Assembly (NCBI RefSeq): GCF_017254835.1
Contig: NZ_JAFKCW010000002.1
Coordinates: forward strand, 790,592 to 854,591
DNA length: 64,000 nt
Source: Algoriphagus aestuariicola
GTDB taxonomy: Bacteria; Bacteroidota; Bacteroidia; Cytophagales; Cyclobacteriaceae
Reading direction: 5' to 3'
Part shown: positions 17,554 to 26,661 of the stretch, piece by piece
How the letters are laid out: each line of letters starts with the position of its first letter
How positions within the stretch are numbered: the first letter of the stretch is position 1
Made by a program: the position numbers and the translations under genes
The notes under the pieces: generated by a model
Seen by the model: only the letters and a program-made list of their open reading frames with translations
What the model was told of the DNA's origin: nothing
Databases searched by the model: none

Positions 17554-17581
17554 AAAAAAAAGGTGGGCAACTAGGCCCACC
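17554..17581 (-). terminator. Rho-independent terminator of pyk
   Basis: On the minus strand GGTGGGC, a 6-base loop, GCCCACC and a run of eight T form a strong intrinsic terminator 26 bases after the pyk stop. Confidence 0.85.
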
Positions 17582-17606
17582 ATCCTTATTTCTATAGTTC
17601 CTGCCG

Positions 17607-19037
17607 CTATTCCACCACGTGAATCTTCAGCATGTTGGTTCTACCATTTTCCTTTAGAGGCATGCTTGCAGTATTGATGATGATATCTCCCGATTTGACG
17701 TGGCTATCATTTTTGAGGGTGTTTTCGATGTCTTCGAAAGTAGCATCCGTAGAAATTTGGCTGCTATAATAGTAGGCCCTCACACCCCAAACCAACGACA
17801 TTTGAGTCAAGAGTTTCTCGTTTCGGGTAAACACGAAAATATTTGCAAGCGGACGGTGAGAAGCCAGTCTGAATCCCGTGAAACCGGAATAGGTGATCCC
17901 CACGATTGCTTTGGCTTTCACGTTTCGGGAAAGTCGGGCTGCCATCAGGATCAGATTATCGCTCAGGAAGGTCTCCTCATCTTCCGGGATCTTGTAGAGG
18001 TTATGATAGATCTCTGCATTTTCTTCCAAATAGGTGATAATGCTCGTCATTGCCTTTACCGCATTTACCGGATATTTGCCCGAAGCAGTTTCGGCAGAAA
18101 GCATCACCGCATCTGCTCCATCCAGAACCGCATTGGCCACGTCATTGGTCTCGGCGCGGGTTGGTCTTGGGTTTTGGATCATGCTTTCCATCATCTGGGT
18201 GGCAATGATGACCGGCTTGCAGGCCAACTTGCATTTTTCTACCATCTTTTTCTGCCATAGCGGTACGATTTCCATGGGAACTTCCACACCCAAGTCACCT
18301 CTAGCTACCATGATGGCGTCCGTTGCCTCGATGATCGCATCGATATTTTCAAGCGCTTCCGGCTTTTCTATTTTAGCAACGATTTTACACTCTTTGCCGG
18401 CAGCCTGAATTCTACTTCTGAGGTCCACGATGTCCTCGGCCGACCTCACAAAAGACAGAGCTATCCAATCCACATCCTGCTCCAAGCCAAAGCTCAGATC
18501 TTCTATGTCCTTTTCTGTGAGAGACGGAGCGGACACCTTAGTATTGGGAAGATTGATTCCTTTTCTAGACTTTAGAATCCCACCGTGAATGACCGTGGCA
18601 TTTACATTTTTTCCATCTGTGCTGTTCACCACGACCTCTAGATTGCCATCATCGATCAGGATTCGGTCACCGGGTACTACGTCTTGAGGTAGATTTTGGT
18701 AGACCGTACTGACCAAGGCAGCCGTACCCACGACAGGATCATTGGTGATGGTGATCTTTTCTCCGGGCTTGATCTCCACACCGTTGTTTTCGACCTCGCC
18801 CACACGGATCTTTGGTCCCTGCAAATCCTGAAGGATCCCGAGATTGCAGTTGAGTTCTTTGTTCACTCTTCGGATGATCTCCACTACTTCCTGGTGCACC
18901 GCATGGCTTCCGTGGGAAAAATTCAGTCGGAAGACATTTGCCCCGGCCGCGGCTAGGCTTTTGATCATTTCGTAATTGTTTGAGGCAGGGCCTATTGTAG
19001 CCAGAATTTTTGTTTTCTTAAAGGGCAGGTGGCTCAT
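17607..19037 (-). CDS. pyk: Pyruvate kinase
   Basis: A 476-residue glycolytic enzyme making pyruvate and ATP from phosphoenolpyruvate. Motifs: KTKILATIGPASNN, VFRLNFSHGSH (Arg/Asn of the active site), DLQGPKIRVG, the catalytic Lys block IVAKIEKPEALENID, MVARGDLGVEVP, and IIATQMMESMI with TRAETNDVANAV. Normal length. It begins 7 bases after the IPExxxVDY gene, a pairing seen in Bacteroidota next to acpP-fabF-rnc, and ends with a clear terminator. Confidence 0.97.
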   Translation of the reverse strand: MSHLPFKKTKILATIGPASNNYEMIKSLAAAGANVFRLNFSHGSHAVHQEVVEIIRRVNKELNCNLGILQDLQGPKIRVGEVENNGVEIKPGEKITITNDPVVGTAALVSTVYQNLPQDVVPGDRILIDDGNLEVVVNSTDGKNVNATVIHGGILKSRKGINLPNTKVSAPSLTEKDIEDLSFGLEQDVDWIALSFVRSAEDIVDLRSRIQAAGKECKIVAKIEKPEALENIDAIIEATDAIMVARGDLGVEVPMEIVPLWQKKMVEKCKLACKPVIIATQMMESMIQNPRPTRAETNDVANAVLDGADAVMLSAETASGKYPVNAVKAMTSIITYLEENAEIYHNLYKIPEDEETFLSDNLILMAARLSRNVKAKAIVGITYSGFTGFRLASHRPLANIFVFTRNEKLLTQMSLVWGVRAYYYSSQISTDATFEDIENTLKNDSHVKSGDIIINTASMPLKENGRTNMLKIHVVE

Positions 19038-19044
19038 CGGGTCA

Positions 19045-19473
19045 TTAATACGTTAATAGGTTTTCTTTCGATTTTAATTTTGAAACATCCAACCTTACTA
19101 CGCTTTGGATGAATGGGTTTTTCGCGAGGTGATCGACAAAGGTAGTGATGCTGACTTGTTGTGTTTGGTCTTGTACCAAGAGAAAGTAGTCCAAATTTCG
19201 CAATTCTGGGATCAAATATGCCAATTGCTGCGAAGTATTGATTGCTTTATTTTTCAAAAGTTGGATATAACCATGGGGTAAAGAAAGGAAATATTGGGAG
19301 ATTTCCAGTCGGGGCGAAGACAGAAACTCGATTTGCAAGTCCTCAGAACGGACCAAATCCAAGTCCAAGTCCCGATTGATCAGCCAGGCCATTTTGTAAT
19401 CCTTGACCGGGGAAACGAGCCCTATGAGCTCAAAATCAAAAGTGGGTTCTATGAATAATTTGGTCTTCTTCAT
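19045..19473 (-). CDS. IPExxxVDY family protein
   Basis: A 142-residue protein of the Bacteroidota-specific family named for the motif IPExxxVDY; here it is LIPELRNLDYFLLVQ. The N-terminus KLFIEPTFDFELIGLVSP and the middle SSPRLEISQYFLSLPHGYIQ also fit. No signal peptide, no catalytic motif; function unknown. It precedes pyk by 7 bases in one operon and is divergent from acpP, the conserved arrangement of the family. Confidence 0.88.
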   Translation of the reverse strand: MKKTKLFIEPTFDFELIGLVSPVKDYKMAWLINRDLDLDLVRSEDLQIEFLSSPRLEISQYFLSLPHGYIQLLKNKAINTSQQLAYLIPELRNLDYFLLVQDQTQQVSITTFVDHLAKNPFIQSVVRLDVSKLKSKENLLTY

Positions 19474-19495
19474 GAAGGAAGAATCGTGATCAGGG

Positions 19496-19527
19496 CAAAG
19501 TTAGAAATTAAAATTGAGCGGGGCGAA
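19496..19527 (-). promoter_or_regulatory. Promoter of the IPExxxVDY-pyk operon
   Basis: On the minus strand TAACTTTG (19496-19503) matches the -7 consensus TAnnTTTG exactly, and TTCG (19524-19527), one mismatch from TTTG, lies 20 bases upstream as the -33 element. Confidence 0.45.
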
Positions 19528-19563
19528 CGGTGTTTTTACTTAAAAATTTACTTCGGACATTTC

Positions 19564-19591
19564 TTTGCCAATTAGCTTTTAAATATATTTC
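19564..19591 (+). promoter_or_regulatory. Possible promoter of the acpP operon
   Basis: TTTG (19564-19567), 16 bases, then TATATTTC (19584-19591), one base off the -7 consensus. It lies 34 bases upstream of the acpP start. The spacing is shorter than the common 19-21. Confidence 0.35.
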
Positions 19592-19625
19592 TTTGCGGAG
19601 TGTTATTAACTAAACTGATCACAAA

Positions 19626-19862
19626 ATGTCTGAAATTGCACAAAAAGTAAAGGCCATCATTGTTGACAAACTGGGCGTAGAAGAGTCTGAAGTGACTATG
19701 GAAGCTAGCTTCACCAATGACCTTGGGGCTGACTCTCTGGACACTGTGGAATTGATTATGGAGTTCGAAAAAGAATTCAACATTTCCATTCCTGACGACC
19801 AGGCTGAACAAATCGGTACTGTTGGCCAGGCAATCACATACCTTGAGGCAAACGTTAAATAA
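19626..19862 (+). CDS. acpP: Acyl carrier protein
   Basis: A 78-residue acidic four-helix protein that carries growing fatty-acyl chains. The phosphopantetheine attachment site is Ser37 in [10 protein letters not shown]. Followed by fabF after 19 bases and by rnc, nadE and lgt on the same strand; acpP-fabF-rnc order is widely conserved. Transcribed divergently from IPExxxVDY-pyk. Confidence 0.98.
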   Translation: MSEIAQKVKAIIVDKLGVEESEVTMEASFTNDLGADSLDTVELIMEFEKEFNISIPDDQAEQIGTVGQAITYLEANVK

Positions 19863-19881
19863 GAACCAGTAAATTCATTGT

Positions 19882-21132
19882 ATGAATTTAAAAAGAGTTG
19901 TTGTAACGGGTTTAGGTGCCCTCACACCCATAGGAAACACCACAGATGAATTCTGGAACGGGTTGATTACTGGTGTGAGTGGCGCTGCGCCTATTACCCG
20001 CTTCGACGCTTCACTTTTCAAGACCCAATTTGCCTGCGAAGTCAAGAATCTCGACCTCGACCAGTTTATGGACAGGAAAGAGGCGAGAAAAATGGATGCA
20101 TTCACCCAATACGCCATGATCACCGCAGATCAGGCAATCCTTGACTCAGGCCTAGACCTCGAAACTCTCGACAAATCCCGTTCCGGAGTGATTTGGGGGT
20201 CAGGGATCGGAGGACTCAGGACATTTCAGGAGGAAGTGACCGATTTTGCCAAGGGCGACGGCACTCCAAGATTCAACCCCTTCTTCATTCCCAAGATGAT
20301 CGCGGATATCGCCGCGGGATTCATCTCCATCAAATACGGTTTTAGAGGCCCTAACTTTGTGACTGTTTCTGCCTGTGCCTCAGCCACCAATGCATTGATT
20401 GATGCATTCAATTACATTCGACTGGGCAAGGCCGACGTCTTTATCAGCGGAGGCTCCGAGGCCGCAGTGTCAGAAGCGGGTATTGGAGGATTCAACGCGA
20501 TGAAAGCACTTTCCCAGCGCAACGACTCTCCTGAGACCGCATCACGTCCCTTCGACAAAGACAGAGATGGGTTCGTGTTGGGCGAAGGCGCTGGAGCATT
20601 GATCCTTGAGGAACTCGAGCATGCAAAAGCAAGAGGCGCAAAAATCTATGCTGAAATCGTGGGTGGCGGCATGACTGCTGATGCCTACCATATCACCGCC
20701 CCACACCCTGAGGGTCTCGGCGCCAGCAGCGTCATGAAAATAACGTTGGAAGACGCAGGTCTCCAGCCTGAAGCAATTGATTACATCAATGTCCATGGCA
20801 CTTCCACTCCACTGGGGGATGTAGGAGAGATCAAGGCTATCCAAAAAATCTTCGGAGACCACGCCTACAAGCTAAACATCAGCAGTACCAAGTCCATGAC
20901 CGGACACCTGCTGGGGGCAGCTGGAGCGGTGGAGGCTATTGCTTCTATCCTAGCGATTAACAATAATTTGGTGCCGCCGACGATTAACCACTTCACGGAC
21001 GATGAAGCATTTGATCCAGGACTCAACCTGACCTTCAATAAGGCGCAGGAACGGGAAATCAACTACGCACTGAGCAATACCTTTGGATTTGGCGGACACA
21101 ATTGTTCGGTCATCTTCAAAAAATACCACTGA
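19882..21132 (+). CDS. fabF: Beta-ketoacyl-ACP synthase II
   Basis: A 416-residue condensing enzyme of fatty-acid elongation. The N-terminus RVVVTGLGALTPIGN, active-site Cys165 in VSACASATNAL, His in NVHGTSTPLGD and the Lys/His block STKSMTGHLLGAAGAVE form the Cys-His-His triad. Length is normal for FabF. It follows acpP by 19 bases and precedes rnc by 5 bases. Confidence 0.98.
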   Translation: MNLKRVVVTGLGALTPIGNTTDEFWNGLITGVSGAAPITRFDASLFKTQFACEVKNLDLDQFMDRKEARKMDAFTQYAMITADQAILDSGLDLETLDKSRSGVIWGSGIGGLRTFQEEVTDFAKGDGTPRFNPFFIPKMIADIAAGFISIKYGFRGPNFVTVSACASATNALIDAFNYIRLGKADVFISGGSEAAVSEAGIGGFNAMKALSQRNDSPETASRPFDKDRDGFVLGEGAGALILEELEHAKARGAKIYAEIVGGGMTADAYHITAPHPEGLGASSVMKITLEDAGLQPEAIDYINVHGTSTPLGDVGEIKAIQKIFGDHAYKLNISSTKSMTGHLLGAAGAVEAIASILAINNNLVPPTINHFTDDEAFDPGLNLTFNKAQEREINYALSNTFGFGGHNCSVIFKKYH

Positions 21133-21137
21133 TCAGA

Positions 21138-21878
21138 GTGAACCTCTTCAAGAGACTCGGAATCCACACTCTTTTCTTTAGCTCGAAAGACAAAAGGCTT
21201 GCATCCTCGATCAAACTGATCATTGGGCGCAAGCCTTTAAATTTATCCCTTTACCGATTGGCGCTTACGCCTTCCGGTCTTGGGGAAGAGACTGCCAAGG
21301 GCTTCAAGATCTCCAACGAACGGCTGGAGTTTCTGGGAGATGCCATTTTGGGCTCCGTCATTGCCGAGCATTTGTTCAAAAAATTCCCCTACCGAGACGA
21401 GGGATTTCTGACCGAGACCCGATCCAAACTGGTGAACCGTGAAACACTAAATGAGATCGGCATCAAGATCGGACTGAAAAACACCCTCGAACAGGTGGTC
21501 AGCACCAGGCAGTTTATTGGGAACAAATCGCTTTTCGGAGATATCCTCGAAGCATTCGTCGGTGCCGTGTACCTAGACCGAGGATATAAATTTGCCCAGA
21601 AACTGATACTTCAGCGCATCCTCCTCCATATGAATGTCGAGGAGATGATCAGCACAGTGACCAACTACAAGAGCAAGATCATCGAATGGGCACAAAAAGA
21701 GTCAAAGATGGTCGAGTACAGAGTACTCCGGGTCAACGGAAACCAACGCTTTAAGGAATTTGTTGTGGAGCTTAATATTGACGGTGAAGCCATGGCCCAA
21801 GGAAAAGGAGGCACCAAAAAGAAGGCGGAACAAGAAGCCTCCAAAAATGCCTGCGAGGTCCTAGGCATTCCCATTTAA
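21138..21878 (+). CDS. rnc: Ribonuclease III
   Basis: A double-strand-specific endoribonuclease for rRNA and mRNA processing. The catalytic domain carries the signature NERLEFLGDAILG and the second metal site GDILEAFVGAVYLD; the dsRNA-binding domain is at the C-terminus, ending KGGTKKKAEQEASKNACEVL. No ATG fits the N-terminus: a GTG at 21138 (5 bases after the fabF stop) gives 246 residues and is preferred; a TTG at 21102 inside fabF would add 12 residues. The N-terminal 20 residues before the conserved part are basic. Confidence 0.93.
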   Translation: MNLFKRLGIHTLFFSSKDKRLASSIKLIIGRKPLNLSLYRLALTPSGLGEETAKGFKISNERLEFLGDAILGSVIAEHLFKKFPYRDEGFLTETRSKLVNRETLNEIGIKIGLKNTLEQVVSTRQFIGNKSLFGDILEAFVGAVYLDRGYKFAQKLILQRILLHMNVEEMISTVTNYKSKIIEWAQKESKMVEYRVLRVNGNQRFKEFVVELNIDGEAMAQGKGGTKKKAEQEASKNACEVLGIPI

Positions 21879-21906
21879 CATTAACTTTCGCCACTTCCAA
21901 CTACCA

Positions 21907-23745
21907 ATGGCTGTCATAAAAATCGCAGGAGCAACTGTCAATCAAACTCCACTGGACTGGGAAGGCAACTTCAGCAGGATACTGCTTGCCATCCAGCAAG
22001 CGAAACTCAAACAAGTGGAAATCCTCTGTTTTCCCGAGCTGGCGATTTCTGGCTATGGCTCCGAGGACCTATTTCTAAGCTACTGGTATCCCCAAAAAGC
22101 ACTCGGTCAACTGGAAAAACTAATTCCACACTGCGACGACATCACCGTGGCAGTGGGTCTGCCAATCCGAATCCAGGACAAAGTCTACAACACCGTTGCC
22201 ATCGTCGAAAACGCCAAGCTAAAAGGTATCGTGGCTAAGCAATTTTTGGCCATAGACGGAGTGCATTACGAGTTTCGCTGGTTCACCCCTTGGCTTGCCC
22301 ACGAGGTCATCGAGTTTGAATTTCTGGGTAAAAAGGTTCCTTTTGGAGACCTGACTTTTTACTACAAAAGCATTCATTACGGTTTTGAAATCTGCGAAGA
22401 CGCCTGGAGAGGATCTAGCAGGCCCGGCTACCGCCTCCATGACCGCAAAGTGGACTTGATCTTCAATCCCAGCGCTTCCCATTTTGCCATGAAAAAGACG
22501 GTAGAGCGCAGGGAACTGATCGAGTTTAGCTCGCAGGCGTTTGACTCCTACTACTGCTATGTTAATCTACTAGGCAACGAAGCCGGAAGGATGATCTTTG
22601 ATGGAGAGATTTTGCTGGGGAAATCAGGAAAACTGCTCGCTCGAAACCAACTTCTGTCCTTTCAGGATTTCGAGGTCCTGGCTTTTGAATTGGAGGACAA
22701 AGAACAGGGGATCGCTCCTATCCAAGCCAAAGAGTGGGAATTTGTCCAGGCCTCTGCGCTTGGTCTATTTGACTACTTGCGGAAAAGCAAAAGCAAGGGA
22801 TTTGTCCTTTCCCTATCGGGGGGGGCTGACTCCTCTACCATCGCCGTGCTCGTGGCAGAGATGGTCAGGAGGGGCGTTGCCGAACTCGGCATCAAGGGTT
22901 TTGTGAAAAAGCTCGGCATTGAATTCTCGCCAGAAAGCGAAGACATAGAAAAAGATCTTGTAGGAGCACTTCTGACCACCGCCTATCAAGGCACCAAAAA
23001 CTCCTCTGCCGACACCTTCAAATCTGCCAAGACCTTAGCAGAAAGCCTCGGAGCAAAATTCCACTCTTGGACGATTGATGAAGAAGTCGATTCTTACACT
23101 GAAAAAATCGAAACTGCCATCGGCCGGAAGCTCACTTGGGAACAAGATGACATCACCTTGCAAAATATCCAGGCCCGATCACGGTCTCCGATCATCTGGA
23201 TGCTGGCCAACCTGAACAATGCCCTGCTACTCTCCACATCCAACCGAAGTGAAGGAGACGTTGGCTACGCCACAATGGACGGAGATACCAGCGGAAGCAT
23301 CTCTCCCATCGCAGCCGTTGACAAGCATTTCATCCTCCACTGGCTTCAATGGGCGGAGAAAAATCTCGACCGCCCGGGACTAACCTTTGTCAATTCCTTG
23401 ACTCCTACTGCAGAATTGCGGCCGTTGGAACGAACTCAGACCGACGAAAAGGATCTTATGCCCTATTCGGTCATCGTCGAAATCGAACGGCTAGCGATCC
23501 GCGACCGACGGTCTCCGGTAGATGTTTTCCTTATTTTAAAAGAAGAACTTCAGATCGATGTATCCGTTTTGAAGGACTATATCAAAAAATTCTTCCGACT
23601 TTGGTCGCGAAACCAGTGGAAGCGAGAACGACTAGCCCCGGCTTTTCACCTCGATGAATTCAACGTCGACCCAAAAACCTGGTATCGCTTCCCGATTTTG
23701 TCCGGAGGATATGCCGAAGAACTTGAACAGTTAGACCAAATCTAA
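21907..23745 (+). CDS. nadE: Glutamine-dependent NAD+ synthetase
   Basis: A 612-residue two-domain enzyme for the last step of NAD synthesis. The N-terminal nitrilase-like glutaminase domain (about 1-270) has Glu44 in FPELAISGYG, Lys111 in VAKQFL and the nucleophile Cys163 in FEICEDAW. The C-terminal synthetase domain (about 290-612) has the pyrophosphatase loop LSLSGGADSST, TSNRSEGDVGYATMDGD and LMPYSVI. Starts 28 bases after rnc and is followed by lgt after 14 bases. Confidence 0.96.
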   Translation: MAVIKIAGATVNQTPLDWEGNFSRILLAIQQAKLKQVEILCFPELAISGYGSEDLFLSYWYPQKALGQLEKLIPHCDDITVAVGLPIRIQDKVYNTVAIVENAKLKGIVAKQFLAIDGVHYEFRWFTPWLAHEVIEFEFLGKKVPFGDLTFYYKSIHYGFEICEDAWRGSSRPGYRLHDRKVDLIFNPSASHFAMKKTVERRELIEFSSQAFDSYYCYVNLLGNEAGRMIFDGEILLGKSGKLLARNQLLSFQDFEVLAFELEDKEQGIAPIQAKEWEFVQASALGLFDYLRKSKSKGFVLSLSGGADSSTIAVLVAEMVRRGVAELGIKGFVKKLGIEFSPESEDIEKDLVGALLTTAYQGTKNSSADTFKSAKTLAESLGAKFHSWTIDEEVDSYTEKIETAIGRKLTWEQDDITLQNIQARSRSPIIWMLANLNNALLLSTSNRSEGDVGYATMDGDTSGSISPIAAVDKHFILHWLQWAEKNLDRPGLTFVNSLTPTAELRPLERTQTDEKDLMPYSVIVEIERLAIRDRRSPVDVFLILKEELQIDVSVLKDYIKKFFRLWSRNQWKRERLAPAFHLDEFNVDPKTWYRFPILSGGYAEELEQLDQI

Positions 23746-23759
23746 TCAGACATTACCTT

Positions 23760-24863
23760 ATGCTTGAATCTTTTCTGAGTTATGTAGTATGGGATCCCAA
23801 CCAAGCGGTTTTTGCGGGGTTTGAAAGACTAAGATGGTACAGCCTTCTATTCGCTTTGGGCTTCATCATCTCCCAGCAGTTCATGGTTTATTTTTTCAGA
23901 AAAGAAGGACAGGACGAAACTCTTGTCGACAAACTGACCATCTACATGGTTCTCGCGACCATCATCGGAGCCAGATTGGGACACGTGCTCTTCTATGAGC
24001 CTGAAAAATACCTCAGCGATCCGATAGAGATTCTCAAAGTATGGGAAGGTGGCCTGGCCTCGCATGGTGCGGCCATAGCAATATTGTTTGCCTTGTGGCT
24101 TTATTCGAAGCGGACTCCGGGGCAAAGTTATCTCTGGGTAGTAGACCGAATCGTGATCGTCACCGCGATGACTGGCGCGCTGATCCGCTTCGGCAACCTG
24201 ATGAACTCAGAGATTGGTGGAAAAGACACCGGAACGGACAGCGGTTACGTCTACGCAAGGGATGCGGAAGAGATTCTGGAGACGCTGAAAGTCCCATTTG
24301 AATATATCGAGGCATACAAACCCGAAGACCGTGCCGGCGAGCTGCAGGGCAACGGCATTGTCCCCGTCAACTTTGACATCAAAATCAGCAAGGGCAATTT
24401 CTCCAAGGAAGATTTGGGCAGCATCCTGGAGCGGGACATCAAATATGCCTTGACCCAATTCAGATCTTCAAAGGAATACCTCGCAGAACCGGTGGAAAGT
24501 CCCTTGAACTTCGAAATCACCGAACAGCCGGACGGGTATCTGGTGACAGTGAAAACATTTGGAAGGGCAAAGTATCCCACACAGATCTACGAGTCGGTTT
24601 CTTATTTTCTGATCTTCCTGATACTTCTTGGTCTTTGGGCAAAGTATAAATCCAGGCTTCCCGATGGCCTGTTGTTAGGCCTGTTTCTTATTTTGGTCTT
24701 CGGCATGCGCTTCGTGTGGGAGTTTCTCAAGGAGGCACAGGTTGACTTCGAGGAGTCCATGCAGTTCAACATGGGTCAAATCCTGAGCGTGCCGCTGGTA
24801 CTGATTGGGATAGTCCTGGTGGGAATGGCGTTAAAAAAGGGGATCAAACCTGAAAAAGTCTAG
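23760..24863 (+). CDS. lgt: Prolipoprotein diacylglyceryl transferase with large insertion
   Basis: A 367-residue inner-membrane enzyme that attaches diacylglycerol to lipobox cysteines. Family motifs: [26 protein letters not shown] (His103 region), the signature [14 protein letters not shown] (141-154) and YPTQIYES (272-279). Between the last two lies a hydrophilic insertion of about 110 residues (155-268) that makes the protein longer than the usual 260-290. The many lipoproteins in this window fit its role. Its last 4 bases overlap the end of the convergent yidD. Confidence 0.95.
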   Translation: MLESFLSYVVWDPNQAVFAGFERLRWYSLLFALGFIISQQFMVYFFRKEGQDETLVDKLTIYMVLATIIGARLGHVLFYEPEKYLSDPIEILKVWEGGLASHGAAIAILFALWLYSKRTPGQSYLWVVDRIVIVTAMTGALIRFGNLMNSEIGGKDTGTDSGYVYARDAEEILETLKVPFEYIEAYKPEDRAGELQGNGIVPVNFDIKISKGNFSKEDLGSILERDIKYALTQFRSSKEYLAEPVESPLNFEITEQPDGYLVTVKTFGRAKYPTQIYESVSYFLIFLILLGLWAKYKSRLPDGLLLGLFLILVFGMRFVWEFLKEAQVDFEESMQFNMGQILSVPLVLIGIVLVGMALKKGIKPEKV

Positions 24864-25069
24864 GGGACTGGATCATGGCCATGTCCGCCCCAGGGGTGGC
24901 ACCTGCCGATTCTTTTGAAACCCAGCATACTGCCCTTGATCACCCCATACTTGGTAATGGCCTCAATCATGTACTGGCTACAGGTGGGAGTAAATCTGCA
25001 GCTTGCCGGAAACAGCGGAGATATGATATATTGGTAGACCAAAACTGGAAATATGGCTATCTTTCTCAT
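24860..25069 (-). CDS. yidD: Membrane protein insertion efficiency factor YidD
   Basis: A 69-residue protein with the complete family pattern: [40 protein letters not shown] at the C-terminus. The N-terminal segment is amphipathic/hydrophobic. It assists YidC-dependent membrane insertion by family. Unusually it is not next to rpmH/rnpA/yidC here but convergent with lgt, whose end it overlaps by 4 bases. Confidence 0.95.
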   Translation of the reverse strand: MRKIAIFPVLVYQYIISPLFPASCRFTPTCSQYMIEAITKYGVIKGSMLGFKRIGRCHPWGGHGHDPVP

Positions 25070-25119
25070 GGGTATGAAACATTTGTTATACCTTTTGGTC
25101 GGTTACACAGCATTGCAAC

Positions 25120-25127
25120 CAAAAATA
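25120..25127 (-). promoter_or_regulatory. Possible -7 promoter element of yidD
   Basis: On the minus strand this is TATTTTTG, an exact TAnnTTTG match, 50 bases upstream of the yidD ATG. No -33 partner was found. Confidence 0.3.
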
Positions 25128-25143
25128 CACAATTAGAATTCCT

Positions 25144-26589
25144 TTGATTCCTCTTTTTAGAAACATACTCACCTTAACATTCGCAGTCCTGCTGGTGAGC
25201 ATTGGGGAGATCAAAGCCCAAGACACCACTCTGAGCCCTGCTAGCATCTCCACTCCGGATAGCGTCAGGGTCAATAACATCTTCATCATCGGAAACGAAA
25301 AAACCCAGAAGAGCATCATCCTGAGGGAGCTGGATTTTACCACCGACTTCCTCTACGAATGGGAAACTTTCATGGGTATCATCAGGGCGGACCAGCAAAA
25401 AATCTACAACCTCCGCCTCTTCACAGAAGTGGAAATCACCCCGCTTTTCACGGGGGATAAGGAAGTAGAAATCCTGATTTCGGTAAAAGAGCGCTGGTAT
25501 GTGCTTCCCTCAGTGATCTTTCAGCTGGCCGACAGAAACTTTTCCGAATGGTGGACCAACCAGGGAAGAGACTGGTCGAGGGTTAACTATGGCCTAAAAA
25601 TCAACCACAACAACGTCGGTGGAAGAAACGAAAAGCTGCGATTTTCCGGCCAACTTGGATTTACCAAGGCACTGGACATCCTCTATTCCAAACCCTACAT
25701 CGACAAAAAGCAAAAGCACGGCCTCGCAATCCAGTTGACCTATGCGGACCAAAAGACCATACCCATCAAGTCTGAATACAACCGCCAGGTCTTCTATACC
25801 AATGAGACGGAGAGCGTATTGAGAAAAAACTTCTCGGCAGCACTCCGATACAGCTACAGGAGATCCTTCTACAATTACCATTTTCTCACATTGGGCTACA
25901 ACAAGACTTGGGTAAGCCCAGACGTGCTCGCCGAAAACCCCAACTATTTCCAGCATGGTGACAACAATCTGCGCTATGCCTTCCTGCAGTATTCCTTCCG
26001 CCACGACAACCGCAACGTAGCCGCCTATGCGACTAAAGGAGAACTGCTCCAAGTCACGGCAACCAAATATGGGATCCTATACACCAAGGATCTGGATGAA
26101 GTAGAATTGAACCTTGTCGCCAACAAGTATTTTACACTTAGCGACCGCTTCCACTTCGCTGCGGGCCTGACCGGCGTATGGTTTCTTAGTCCTCAGCAAC
26201 CCTACACGCTGGTCCGCGGGATTGGCTATTCGCCCAACTTCATCCGTGGCTATGAGCTCAACGTAATTGAGGGGCAGCAGCTCTATGTGCAAAAAAACTC
26301 CCTTCGCTACAAGCTGCTTGACCTTTCCTTCGACATTTCCCAGTTCATGCCCTTAGAGCAGTTTAGCACACTCCCACTCAAAATGTACCTCAGCGCAAAC
26401 TTCGACCACGGAAATGTCAAAGACCGCAACAATATCCCCGAAAATGCGCGACTTGCAAACCAATACCTGTTCGGCTATGGGGCAGGACTCGACGTTGTGG
26501 CGATTTACGACATGGTGCTTCGCTTTGAATACTCTGTAAACAACCAAGGGGAAGGGAACTTCTTTTTTAATTTCCGAGCACCTTTCTGA
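25144..26589 (+). CDS. POTRA/BamA-like outer-membrane protein
   Basis: A 481-residue exported protein: signal peptide at residues 1-25 (LTLTFAVLLVSIGEIKA|Q), one POTRA-like domain (about 38-120: VNNIFIIGNEKTQKSIILRE ... EVEILISVKERWYVLP), then a beta-barrel of the surface antigen/D15 type with aromatic strands and C-terminal FNFRAPF (ends in Phe). It resembles shortened BamA/TamA relatives found in Bacteroidota. No ATG fits: TTG at 25144 opens the signal peptide, and no upstream in-frame start was seen. Function in outer-membrane assembly or secretion is inferred from the fold. Confidence 0.82.
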   Translation: MIPLFRNILTLTFAVLLVSIGEIKAQDTTLSPASISTPDSVRVNNIFIIGNEKTQKSIILRELDFTTDFLYEWETFMGIIRADQQKIYNLRLFTEVEITPLFTGDKEVEILISVKERWYVLPSVIFQLADRNFSEWWTNQGRDWSRVNYGLKINHNNVGGRNEKLRFSGQLGFTKALDILYSKPYIDKKQKHGLAIQLTYADQKTIPIKSEYNRQVFYTNETESVLRKNFSAALRYSYRRSFYNYHFLTLGYNKTWVSPDVLAENPNYFQHGDNNLRYAFLQYSFRHDNRNVAAYATKGELLQVTATKYGILYTKDLDEVELNLVANKYFTLSDRFHFAAGLTGVWFLSPQQPYTLVRGIGYSPNFIRGYELNVIEGQQLYVQKNSLRYKLLDLSFDISQFMPLEQFSTLPLKMYLSANFDHGNVKDRNNIPENARLANQYLFGYGAGLDVVAIYDMVLRFEYSVNNQGEGNFFFNFRAPF

Positions 26590-26661
26590 ATCAAAAAAAA
26601 CTCTTTCCTTAATTTTATTTTTTAACTAATTTAGGTTCAGACATTTTCTTTTTTGAACCTG

